This document shows positions 1 through 6,851 of a stretch of 11,180 nucleotides of DNA, piece after piece. The notes below the pieces were generated by a model. That model saw only the letters and a program-made list of their open reading frames with translations, was not told where the DNA came from and searched no databases. Both the position numbers and the translations under genes were made by a program. The DNA is from DASQJJ01 sp964598355 (GTDB lineage Bacteria; Patescibacteriota; Microgenomatia; Levybacterales; UBA12049), in assembly GCA_964598355.1 (NCBI GenBank), contig CAZRBN010000045.1:1-11180 (forward strand). The letters are read 5' to 3'. Positions within the stretch are counted from its first letter, which is position 1, and each line of letters begins with the position of its first letter.

Positions 1-1
1 A

Positions 2-2488
2 TATGGCCTTTCTATTATTGCTCATACTCTAGATGGTCTTACTCTTAAATCTCGAAACACCTATCTCCAACCAACTCTTTCACGAAGATCCCAACGAAAA
101 GTAGACAATAGTCATGTTCTATACCCAAAAACAAGTGATGTTGTCAGCTTAGAACATATGGAAGTAGTGGGGGACATTGTTACCTATGATGCCTTCTCTG
201 CAGACTGGCGAACATGGAGTGTGCTTGCACAGCAAAATCTACGTACTCCTAAAGAAAAACGGGCAGGACACCTCACTGGAGTCTCTGTTGCATGGATTAC
301 AACCGAAGCAGATGGCTCACATAAATTAGCCATTCAGAAGAGAGACTTGCGAAACAAAACAAATCCTGGAACCTATGGGCCATCTGCAAGTGGTGCGTGG
401 GATGCGGAGGTAAAACTAGAAAATGGGCAAAAAGTTATTACAGATTTTTCTGCTGTTTCTGCTTCGAACGCTCTGAAAAATGTGTTTAGGGAAACATCTG
501 AAGAACTCGGTCTTCCGGAGAATCTTCTCGCAGATCCACGAGTAAAGATTTCACTTGCAGGAATTGCTGAGGATAGACGAAAGCCTCACCACGATCTTAT
601 TTATTTTGGTGTCTTGCCCTATTCTGTTGAAGAAATTCAACAAATTCATGATAAAGCACGCTCTACAGACAATGGCAAAGACTATGGCCATGGAGGCACT
701 GATGGACTCACGTTCGTTGATGCAAGCCCAGACTCAATTCGTAAGATGCTTACAGAGGTAACTTCTCCATTCCCTCCAGTATCTGTTGCAACATTTGTTA
801 TGGCAGGATATATGATTGTCATGCAAAATAGCCTACAACATACAGGTAATCAAGAGCAAGCTCTTCAAGAAGCTCTAACCTGGCAAACTGAGACTGAAAA
901 AGGGATTCAGGAAAATTATGCAAAAATGGTACGAAGGGCAAAACGAAACAATACATTGACCGCACAAGAAATGCTAAGAGATGCCAGAAGAAAAGGAATT
1001 TTTAGAAAAGGATTCTTAGATGAACTAAAAGAAGCCCTCAGACTTGTCGGAAAAAAGTATGATACAACGCGACCTCCTGAGAAGCAAGGACTTGATAATG
1101 TTGATGTTGCTCTTCAAGCAGCAGGTATTGAAAAATACAACTCTCCAAAACCAATGCTTGATGCTCTTTTACGAGCTACAGGAAAGAAACCCGAACAAGA
1201 AGGAGACCTTATAGCCCTGCTTGATCCTGCAGTCACAAAATTAAGAACGTTAGCTGAAGTTACAGAAGTACCTTGGTTTAGTTTTCTCAGGCGTCTCCAA
1301 GAAGCTAATGACCAAACAACAAATTTGATGTATGGATCGCCTGAAACACGTCTTGCCCGACTCCAATATAGAATTGGCAATGGATATGAATTCCTTCAAA
1401 TACCAGAATCTGATATACGCGTTGGTCTACAAGCTGAAACGTGGGGTTCAGATATTAAATTTGAAGATAAGGCAGAAAGAAAGCTCAATGAAGATGCTAT
1501 CCTCACTGTTCCATTTGGAGATGGCAGAATTCTTTCCGGAGTCTTTGATGGAGCAAGTAGCCAGAGGCCAATTGCAGGCTTAGAACGATATGGTGTTAGT
1601 GGAGCTTGGTATGTCTCCCACTTAGCAGCATTAGAATTCCCCTATTCTGAAGAATTCAAAGCCCTCTCAGAAAATCATGAAGCAACAGCAAAAGAGGTTA
1701 TGGTAACCCTTAATACGTGGATTCGTGGAAAATTAGGAGAGATAGATGGTGTTACCTACGATGATGTTTTGTATTTACCAGGAATGGCAGCAACCCTTGC
1801 AGTTGTTGACTACAACAAACGGACAGTCGATATTGCCCACGTTGCTGACACAGTAGCTATTGTAGAATATGATGACCATGCTGATTTAGTAACAAACAAT
1901 CGAAATAAAAGTTGGGATGAAGCCACACAGGTTCTTGTTGATAGCATTGTTGAAGAATCAAGACAGAATGGACATCCCCTCTCACCTCTTGAAGCATCGA
2001 GAGATCCACGAGTAAAAGCCCAACTCTCAAAGTCATTCTCACAAAAAATAAATACCAATATCGGAACGGGTATTGTCAATGGACAGCAAGAATTGGTGGA
2101 TAACGATCTCATTCAGACAACAACCGTTCTAATACCTACAGAGGGGGGAATGAGACTCCATTTGCTTTCCGACGGACTCACTCTTGCATGGACAGGAAGA
2201 AAAGATATAGATGAAGAATTAGCAAGAAGAAAACTCTTAGGAGCACTACATACACCCCAATACTCACCCCGCAATCCTATTTATGATGGGGTTGTTCGTC
2301 TCGAACTCGATTCTGACGCGAGAATATTACCACGAATTATCAAAGCATATGATGATGCGAGTAGAGTTTCACTTGTTATCAAACCCGGAGAAGAGTACAC
2401 TCCTTTCCGAATAGAAAATAGAAGATTCCTTGCCGAAGATCTCGGAGAAATCTCTGCCTTCCTTGAAGCAAAGCAAGGGGAAGCATAA
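2..2488 (+). CDS. Nudix-like / PP2C-family phosphatase fusion protein, 5'-partial
   Basis: The frame is open from base 2 with no stop and no start before ATG 158, which has no ribosome binding site, so the gene probably begins outside the window. Numbering from Met158: residues about 40-215 look like a Nudix hydrolase fold, with the helix RETSEELGL (111-119) matching the second half of the Nudix box. The Gly and first Glu of the box are not at their usual spacing, so activity is uncertain. A helical, charged linker covers about 225-425. Residues about 435-745 resemble a PPM/PP2C Ser/Thr phosphatase: NED (444-446), FDGA (463-466), GMAAT (542-546), GIVNG (638-642), SDGL (671-674) and a terminal DD (732-733) supply the expected metal-binding aspartates. 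The usual GDS motif is ADT (563-565). No signal peptide or membrane segment is visible, so it is probably cytoplasmic. The substrate is unknown. Its stop lies one base from the stop of the convergent tgt. Confidence 0.8.
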   Translation, partial: YGLSIIAHTLDGLTLKSRNTYLQPTLSRRSQRKVDNSHVLYPKTSDVVSLEHMEVVGDIVTYDAFSADWRTWSVLAQQNLRTPKEKRAGHLTGVSVAWITTEADGSHKLAIQKRDLRNKTNPGTYGPSASGAWDAEVKLENGQKVITDFSAVSASNALKNVFRETSEELGLPENLLADPRVKISLAGIAEDRRKPHHDLIYFGVLPYSVEEIQQIHDKARSTDNGKDYGHGGTDGLTFVDASPDSIRKMLTEVTSPFPPVSVATFVMAGYMIVMQNSLQHTGNQEQALQEALTWQTETEKGIQENYAKMVRRAKRNNTLTAQEMLRDARRKGIFRKGFLDELKEALRLVGKKYDTTRPPEKQGLDNVDVALQAAGIEKYNSPKPMLDALLRATGKKPEQEGDLIALLDPAVTKLRTLAEVTEVPWFSFLRRLQEANDQTTNLMYGSPETRLARLQYRIGNGYEFLQIPESDIRVGLQAETWGSDIKFEDKAERKLNEDAILTVPFGDGRILSGVFDGASSQRPIAGLERYGVSGAWYVSHLAALEFPYSEEFKALSENHEATAKEVMVTLNTWIRGKLGEIDGVTYDDVLYLPGMAATLAVVDYNKRTVDIAHVADTVAIVEYDDHADLVTNNRNKSWDEATQVLVDSIVEESRQNGHPLSPLEASRDPRVKAQLSKSFSQKINTNIGTGIVNGQQELVDNDLIQTTTVLIPTEGGMRLHLLSDGLTLAWTGRKDIDEELARRKLLGALHTPQYSPRNPIYDGVVRLELDSDARILPRIIKAYDDASRVSLVIKPGEEYTPFRIENRRFLAEDLGEISAFLEAKQGEA

Positions 2489-2489
2489 T

Positions 2490-3821
2490 TTACCCTAACC
2501 ACTCACTCTTTAACTCACTAAATCTATCCTCAAGAATTGCTTCACGGATTTTTTTTACAAGATTGATAATAAAATGGACATTGTGGAGTGTTCCAAGACG
2601 TTTTCCCAATAACTCGTCTGCTTTGTAGAGATGGCTCACATAAGACCTAGTGTAATTTTGGCATGTGTAGCATGTACAACCTGGGTCAAGAGGTTCTGGA
2701 TCCATAGCAAACCTACTATTAACAATTGAGGCGGTAAAATTATTTATTTTACTTCCTCCATTTTTGGGAGAAATATAGATATTTCCATGTCTTCCTCGTC
2801 TGGTTGCTGCAACACAATCAAAAAAATCCATTCCTCGCTCCACTGCTTCAAAAAGATCTGCAACTTCAGCAATCCCGAGTAAATGTCGGGGCTTATCTTC
2901 TTGGAAATATGGCACACACCAATCAATCACGTTATATAATGTTTCTTTTGAAGAATATGAGCCACCAATAGCTATTGCTCCAAAATGTTTGTCTGTGAAT
3001 TTTGCAGATTCAATCCGCAAATCTTCAAACATTCCCCCATGCACTACTCCATACATAAGCTGATCGTCTCTTGTCTGTGCAGCGAGACTGGCAAGTCCCC
3101 ATCTATTGGTCCTTTCCAGTGATAATCGTGTCTCTGTATGATCCCACAATGGTGATTCGTGGTCATCAAATTCAACAATTAAATCTGCTCCCAAATCTTC
3201 TTGAATTCGTATGGAAATTTCAGGATCTAGTCTCTGTTTGCTTCCATCTAAATGAGAAAAAAAGGTTACTCCATCTTCATCTAGTTTTGCAGGCTTAATA
3301 CGAGAAGTAAAATGCTCCTGTTTTGTTACTTTCCGCATGAAACTTGCCATCCTAGCTTGACCAGGATCCTTTCCTTGGTTAGATCCTGGCATCCCTTCGG
3401 TCCCCAGAATGACATTTGTTATCTCCTCAACAGCTGCTTCATCTTCTGGATCCACGAATACTGAATTGGTAAATTTATGCAGCTTTTTCCCTCCTGCTTT
3501 TTGGGCTGACCCCAAAGAAAATACCTGAAACCCCCCACTATCCGTCATTGTAGGACCATTCCAAGACATGAATGCAGCAAGTCCTCTCATTTTTTTTACC
3601 ACTTCTTCTCCAGGACGAAGATGCAAGTGATAGGTATTAGCAAGCACAATTTCAGCTCCCATATCTCTCAATTCATGAGGAGTGAGTGTCTTCACGGTTG
3701 CCTGAGTCCCAACAGGGACAAACATAGGGGTATGCACTTCCCCATGAGGAGTCTTTAAGACTCCTGCACGAGCTCGAGTCTTTTTATCTTTTTTTTCAAT
3801 GGTAAATTGGAATTTAAGCAT
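2490..3821 (-). CDS. tgt: tRNA-guanine(34) transglycosylase, divergent, with internal insertion
   Basis: This enzyme exchanges guanine 34 of GUN-anticodon tRNAs for preQ1 or queuine on the queuosine pathway. The 443 residues exceed the usual 370-380. The general acid/base Asp is in TDSGGFQ (D94), the nucleophile in FFDCV (D335), and the zinc site is C382, C384, C387 and H413 (CTCYTCQ...TLHN). Compared with well-studied bacterial enzymes the base pocket is altered: FDEC is FDDH (219-221), the Gln of the QGG/QGS loop is His261 (VVHGG), and the Leu after AIGG is Ser288. Extra sequence lies between GGFQVFSLG (96-104) and DGVTF (183-187), and residues 136-158 of it are encoded by a palindromic repeat. 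The start MLKFQFTI fits the family. Its leader appears to be a nested repeat with an extended -10 promoter upstream. It converges on the phosphatase gene. The family is certain; the exact substrate is not. Confidence 0.95.
   Translation of the reverse strand: MLKFQFTIEKKDKKTRARAGVLKTPHGEVHTPMFVPVGTQATVKTLTPHELRDMGAEIVLANTYHLHLRPGEEVVKKMRGLAAFMSWNGPTMTDSGGFQVFSLGSAQKAGGKKLHKFTNSVFVDPEDEAAVEEITNVILGTEGMPGSNQGKDPGQARMASFMRKVTKQEHFTSRIKPAKLDEDGVTFFSHLDGSKQRLDPEISIRIQEDLGADLIVEFDDHESPLWDHTETRLSLERTNRWGLASLAAQTRDDQLMYGVVHGGMFEDLRIESAKFTDKHFGAIAIGGSYSSKETLYNVIDWCVPYFQEDKPRHLLGIAEVADLFEAVERGMDFFDCVAATRRGRHGNIYISPKNGGSKINNFTASIVNSRFAMDPEPLDPGCTCYTCQNYTRSYVSHLYKADELLGKRLGTLHNVHFIINLVKKIREAILEDRFSELKSEWLG
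3361..3414. repeat. Palindromic repeat embedded in frame in tgt
   Basis: The arms CCAGGATC (3361-3368) and GATCCTGG (3382-3389) are a perfect 8-bp inverted repeat with a 13-base loop. They are followed by CTTCGGTCCCCAGAATGAC (3395-3413), which has the same AGAATGAC terminus as the dispersed repeat upstream of this gene. Read on the minus strand it encodes about residues 136-154 of the transglycosylase, inside a segment absent from typical family members. This resembles the protein-inserted palindromic elements known from Rickettsia (RPEs); the relationship is by analogy only. Confidence 0.6.
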
Positions 3822-3829
3822 ACAAAAAC

Positions 3830-3998
3830 GTCATCCTGAGCGAAGTGAAGGATCTTTCTAAATTGTCCTCCCGGACTCGATCCGGGATCCACTCCTTATT
3901 CTGGATTCCCTCCAAGAGGATTAGCTTCTTAGAAGCGGCACCTGCTTCCGCAGGAATGACACTAAGAGCATAAGATTCTTCGTTTCACTCAGAATGAC
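3830..3998. repeat. Nested dispersed repeat with imperfect 27-bp terminal inverted repeats
   Basis: The left end (3830-3856, beginning GTCATCCTGAGCGAAG) and the inverted right end (3972-3998, ending CACTCAGAATGAC) match at 22 of 27 positions. Inside lie two further units. One begins near 3865 and holds the hairpin TCCCGGA-CTCGA-TCCGGGA (3869-3887). The other runs from CTGGATTCC (3901) to TTCCGCAGGAATGAC (ending about 3960) and is interrupted by a 31-base insert (3910-3940) carrying GCTTCTTAGAAGC. Repeats of the form GTCATTCTGAG...GAATGAC and GTCATCCCGGACT...GATCC are, from memory, widespread in unrelated bacteria. The region holds no gene. It lies between tgt and murD and probably forms the tgt leader RNA. 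Confidence 0.75.
3869..3887. repeat. Perfect hairpin TCCCGGA/TCCGGGA inside the nested repeat
   Basis: Seven-base arms surround the loop CTCGA and are followed by TCC. The flanks (GTCCTCCCGGACTCGATC) fit a dispersed bacterial repeat whose common form I recall as starting GTCATCCCGGACT. No T-run follows on either strand, so it is not a typical intrinsic terminator. It would form a stable stem in the presumed tgt leader. Confidence 0.6.
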
Positions 3999-4004
3999 AA
4001 AGCC

Positions 4005-4013
4005 ATTATAGCA
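4005..4013 (-). promoter_or_regulatory. Extended -10 promoter for tgt (TGCTATAAT)
   Basis: On the minus strand TGC precedes a perfect TATAAT, just past the murD stop codon. No good -35 is seen, which is normal for extended -10 promoters. Transcription would start about seven bases on, at 3998 (a G), which is the first base of the nested repeat. The predicted tgt leader is therefore about 177 bases and consists almost entirely of the repeat. Confidence 0.5.
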
Positions 4014-4016
4014 GAT

Positions 4017-5264
4017 TTACTTATCTTCTCCGTACTCTTTTACCAACTTTTGGAATTTGTCCCCTTTTTCTTCAAAATTTTTCCATATACTATAGCTTGG
4101 AGACGCTGTTGAGAGAAGACAACTTGTCTCTTTTGGACTGTTAGCATAGGCAAATCGCACTGCCTCATCCATTGAAGACGTTTCAAGAATTCGAGGCAGT
4201 GTGCTTGTCTTTTCTTTGAGCAACGCAAGTATTGTCTGTCCACTTTCTGGAAATAGCACAAGATTTGGAATATTACTTGCAATAACAGTATCAACAAGCT
4301 CATTAAAATCATATCCCCTATCCTGTCCCCCAAGCATGAGCGTTCCAATATTTGGAATAGTATCAAGCGCAGCAAGCGTGGATTGCGGTGTTGTTGAGAT
4401 AGCATCATCATAGAAGCTTATATCTTTATATGCGCCTACAAACTGCAAACGATGCCTCACGGGCTGAAAATTTTTTACCGCAGTCTCTATATCTTTATCT
4501 GTTATTCCAACAAGCTTTGTAACAGTGACTGCAGCTCGCACATTATCTTTATTATGTTTTCCTAAAAGAGGAATAGAACTATCAGAAAACGGAAGTTGCT
4601 CAATATAGGGAACTGCCTTTGTTTTTGTGTGTTTAGCAATATCTTTAAGGTGTGTAAAGTCTGGATTATAAACATAATAATCTTTATCAGTTGCATGAGT
4701 AATTATATTTGCCTTGGCAGCATAATAGTGTTCTACACTCCCATGAAAATCCATGTGTTCTGGAAACAGACTTACAAGCACCGAAATATGAGGAGAGTAC
4801 TTGATATCCATAAGCTGATAGCTAGATAATTCACATACCCATACATCTTCCTTTGTATTTGAGAGCAGAACTTCTGAAAGCATAGCATTACCAATATTTC
4901 CCACTAAATGAACCTTCTTTCCCGCTTGTTGTAAAATTGCATAGATAAGACTCGCTGTTGTTGTCTTCCCCTTTGTGCCACTTACACCAATCGTTGTCCC
5001 TACGACATTTCCAAAGAAGATATTTGTTGCTGTGGTATAGGGAATCGTAAGTAGCTCAGGCTTCACATGTGGAGATTTGATAGCCAAGTCGTACTCTTTT
5101 TGATTTGCTAAATAATTTTGGCCTTGTGAAATGTCTGCAATGGTTATTTTCACACCTGACACCATTTCTTTGAGAAATCTTTCTGTTGCCTTCCCTTCTA
5201 CACCATACCCAACAAGCAAAATGTTTTTATTCTCTAAATCTATAACCTTCATATTACTTGTCAT
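4017..5264 (-). CDS. murD: UDP-N-acetylmuramoyl-L-alanine--glutamate ligase (MurD/MurD2 type)
   Basis: This cytoplasmic Mur ligase uses ATP to add glutamate to UDP-MurNAc-L-alanine. The N-terminal Rossmann-like domain begins NILLVGYGVEGKATERF. The central ATPase domain has the P-loop GTKGKTT (96-102), ELSSYQL (145-151), HMDFHGS (170-176) and GKHNKDNV (235-242). The C-terminal domain has HRLQFV (271-276), DDAISTTP (286-293), GGQDRG (312-317) and LLSTASPS (383-390). At 415 residues it is slightly shorter than common MurD. The gene follows murL with an 11-base overlap, so L-Glu is the likely substrate, as in the MurD2/MurL pair of Xanthomonas; the L-Glu call rests on context. The longest start (5264) lies inside a repeat. 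Met5 (5252), one base past the murL stop and preceded by AGGA at a long spacing, is an equally good start. Confidence 0.92.
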   Translation of the reverse strand: MTSNMKVIDLENKNILLVGYGVEGKATERFLKEMVSGVKITIADISQGQNYLANQKEYDLAIKSPHVKPELLTIPYTTATNIFFGNVVGTTIGVSGTKGKTTTASLIYAILQQAGKKVHLVGNIGNAMLSEVLLSNTKEDVWVCELSSYQLMDIKYSPHISVLVSLFPEHMDFHGSVEHYYAAKANIITHATDKDYYVYNPDFTHLKDIAKHTKTKAVPYIEQLPFSDSSIPLLGKHNKDNVRAAVTVTKLVGITDKDIETAVKNFQPVRHRLQFVGAYKDISFYDDAISTTPQSTLAALDTIPNIGTLMLGGQDRGYDFNELVDTVIASNIPNLVLFPESGQTILALLKEKTSTLPRILETSSMDEAVRFAYANSPKETSCLLSTASPSYSIWKNFEEKGDKFQKLVKEYGEDK

Positions 5265-6645
5265 CCTGAACTTGCGCCGCTACTGTGTAGCTCGTAGCTT
5301 TAGGCTGTTTCAGGATCTCTAAAAATTCTGATGGTAGTCTATTTTCTGCAAGAGAAAAGAGTTTCTTTTCCGTCTCTTCTTTATTGTTAAATGTGGGCAA
5401 AACTTCATTGATAAAAAATTTCATCACAGGAGTATCATTCCACTCCTTCTTTTTCCATGCATAAGATAAGGCGAGTTGTGTCTCCTCAGGCGTCCCCACA
5501 CATTCAAATGGTTTGAATGCTTCAAGCCCAAGCAACTCTCTATACAACCCAAGCAAAGACGCATCTTCAAAAAGATTTTTCCCAAAGATAGACAACACAT
5601 TCTCTTTTGGTAAAAATGCCGAAAGTAGAGCAAAGACAAATGCACATTTTGGACATTGTCCACACCAGTAGGTCTTCCCTTCTTTTACCTTTGAAAATCC
5701 TTTATTGCAGCTGACAAAGTGTGAAAAATACTCTGGGCAATGAGAAAATAATTGAGCAATTTTTATTTCCGACAGTGGTCTTAGTAATGAGAAATAGAGT
5801 ATATTTTGTGTGATATTTTTTGTAACATAATTTTGAAACATCTCCTCAAATTCCAGAGATTTGCTCCACTGATGATTCATCGTCTCCCCTAGATACTCAA
5901 CATTCCCATAATTTGCGCTTTCTTCATTTGCCAACACAATATATCGATAGTCATAGACAAAAGCAGCAAGTAATTCAATAAAAGCATGCATCGCAACCAT
6001 CGGTACATGGCCATTATGAGTATCTTGCCTCTTATTGAGCTCTAGAAGTTTTGGGTCTAATGTGTGATAGATACGAATAACACTCTCTCCCAACTCTTTG
6101 GCAACATCTTCTTGTGCAGTGCTCCTTTCAATTCCTGTGTAAATGAGAAGCGTACTAAACGACTTGGCAGATTTTTGCAAAAGTTTTGCTGCAACAATAC
6201 CATCCTTCCCTCCCCCAATCGGGACTAGGGACCTCTCTTGTCGTGATAAGGCAATTGGGACAGGTTGTTCTGCTGTCTCTTCAAATGGAAAATGAATAAG
6301 ATTTCGAAAATCTATTTTGTTTTGATAAAAAAACTCCCCTAATCCTTTGGTATAGACTTTGTTCCAAAAATCTGCTTGCTCTTTAGTCAGAGTAAAAGAA
6401 ACTATCTCGATCGTTTTTGGACAAAATAATTTCCAATAGGAAATACCAAACATAAGCAAGAGATTATTCAAAAGCGGTTTGAGGTTGGATTCAGAGATAG
6501 CTGAAAAAGCCTGCGGAAATAGTAAAGTATCAGCAAAATTAATACGTTCGTCATTTTGTTGCATCTCGTAATGAAAATCTACCTTTGCTTCTTGTGGATG
6601 ATAGTCAAAGCCTTTGAAGAGAAACCGTGATGTTTGATTATTCAT
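5254..6645 (-). CDS. murL: UDP-MurNAc-L-Ala-L-Glu epimerase
   Basis: MurL inverts the terminal L-Glu of UDP-MurNAc-L-Ala-L-Glu to D-Glu in an ATP-dependent reaction, replacing the glutamate racemase route. The 463-residue length suits the family. An ATP-pyrophosphatase-like loop, PIGGGKDGIVAAKLL, is at about 142-156. Other conserved-looking stretches are NGHVPMVAMHAF (211-222), LANEESANYGN (238-248) and the cysteine motif YWCGQCPKCAF (326-336). No signal peptide is present, so it acts in the cytoplasm. It overlaps murD by 11 bases, which indicates translational coupling and a shared step. The last about 18 residues, from the EILKQ stretch onward, are encoded by a dispersed repeat and are probably not part of the ancestral fold. 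No Shine-Dalgarno precedes the start. A tRNA gene lies 38 bases upstream on the same strand and may share its transcript. Confidence 0.9.
   Translation of the reverse strand: MNNQTSRFLFKGFDYHPQEAKVDFHYEMQQNDERINFADTLLFPQAFSAISESNLKPLLNNLLLMFGISYWKLFCPKTIEIVSFTLTKEQADFWNKVYTKGLGEFFYQNKIDFRNLIHFPFEETAEQPVPIALSRQERSLVPIGGGKDGIVAAKLLQKSAKSFSTLLIYTGIERSTAQEDVAKELGESVIRIYHTLDPKLLELNKRQDTHNGHVPMVAMHAFIELLAAFVYDYRYIVLANEESANYGNVEYLGETMNHQWSKSLEFEEMFQNYVTKNITQNILYFSLLRPLSEIKIAQLFSHCPEYFSHFVSCNKGFSKVKEGKTYWCGQCPKCAFVFALLSAFLPKENVLSIFGKNLFEDASLLGLYRELLGLEAFKPFECVGTPEETQLALSYAWKKKEWNDTPVMKFFINEVLPTFNNKEETEKKLFSLAENRLPSEFLEILKQPKATSYTVAAQVQDDK
5260..5318. repeat. Dispersed repeat split by 33 bases, coding the MurL C-terminus
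   Basis: The plus strand reads GTCATCCTGAACTTG (5260-5274), then 33 bases, then TTTCAGGATCT (5308-5318). Joined, the two parts match a dispersed repeat I recall from many genomes, with CCTGAA/TTCAGG arms. The 33-base insert keeps the frame and adds 11 residues to the MurL tail. The CAT at 5262-5264 supplies the most upstream possible murD start. A similar interrupted arrangement (31-base insert) occurs in the repeat nest upstream of tgt. Confidence 0.6.
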
Positions 6646-6652
6646 AAAGAGA

Positions 6653-6671
6653 AACTAAGGAGTACTTAGTT
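6653..6671. repeat. Short hairpin between tRNA and murL
   Basis: AACTAAG (6653-6659) and CTTAGTT (6665-6671) form a perfect 7-bp inverted repeat around GAGTA. It lies just past the tRNA 3' end and before murL on the minus strand. No T-run follows, so it could be a processing signal or leader structure rather than a terminator. Confidence 0.4.
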
Positions 6672-6683
6672 ACTATATTTTAG

Positions 6684-6755
6684 TAGCAGGGGTGGGACTC
6701 GAACCCGCAACCTTAGCCTTATGAAGACTCCGCTCCACCATTGAGCTACCCTGCC
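6684..6755 (-). tRNA. tRNA with CAU anticodon (Met, or Ile if lysidine-modified)
   Basis: On the minus strand the 72 bases fold as acceptor GGCAGGG/CCCTGCT, D-stem GCTC/GAGC with GG in the loop, anticodon loop TTCATAA, variable loop AGGTT and T-loop TTCGAGT with discriminator A. CCA is not encoded. Pairs 27-43 (G-A) and 50-64 (C-A) are mismatched, 1-72 is G-U, and position 21 is G, so it is somewhat irregular. It lacks the initiator features (C1-A72 mismatch, three G-C pairs closing the anticodon stem). It is therefore elongator Met or the AUA-reading Ile tRNA; the sequence alone does not decide. murL follows on the same strand. Confidence 0.88.
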
Positions 6756-6795
6756 ATATTCATCATTGCCAGTGCGCGACGATGAAAGCAGTGTA

Positions 6796-6825
6796 AGTAT
6801 AACAAATTACGGGTGGCTAAATCAA
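6796..6825 (-). promoter_or_regulatory. Candidate promoter for tRNA-CAU and murL-murD
   Basis: On the minus strand TTGATT (6820-6825) and TATACT (6796-6801) are separated by 18 bases. Predicted initiation is near 6789, about 34 bases before the tRNA. It overlaps the opposite-strand promoter of the initiator-like tRNA. No better promoter is seen before murL. Confidence 0.35.
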
Positions 6826-6833
6826 TCAAAACA

Positions 6834-6842
6834 TGCTAAAAT
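6834..6842 (+). promoter_or_regulatory. Extended -10 promoter for initiator-like tRNA
   Basis: TGCTAAAAT is a TG-extended -10 with a 5/6 hexamer. A weak -35 (TGGCTA, 6814-6819) lies 17 bases upstream. Predicted initiation is at A6849, three bases before the mature tRNA end. This supports transcription of the tRNA-like gene. Confidence 0.45.
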
Positions 6843-6851
6843 AGCTTTACG

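Noticed and set aside
158..160. ATG 158 as the true start of the phosphatase gene
   Set aside because: No ribosome binding site or well-placed -10 is seen, and the frame stays open through base 2, so a start outside the window is more likely.
1114..1380. Open minus-strand frame opposite the phosphatase gene, and similar ones at 1810-2112 and 2281-2502
   Set aside because: They lie wholly or almost wholly inside a well-supported gene, have no recognisable domains or start signals, and read as low-quality protein.
3869..3887. Hairpin as an intrinsic terminator for murD
   Set aside because: No T-run follows on either strand, and it belongs to a dispersed repeat.
3830..3998. Repeat nest as a CRISPR array or insertion sequence
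   Set aside because: The units are nested palindromes, not regularly spaced direct repeats, and no transposase frame is present. It could still be a non-autonomous element.
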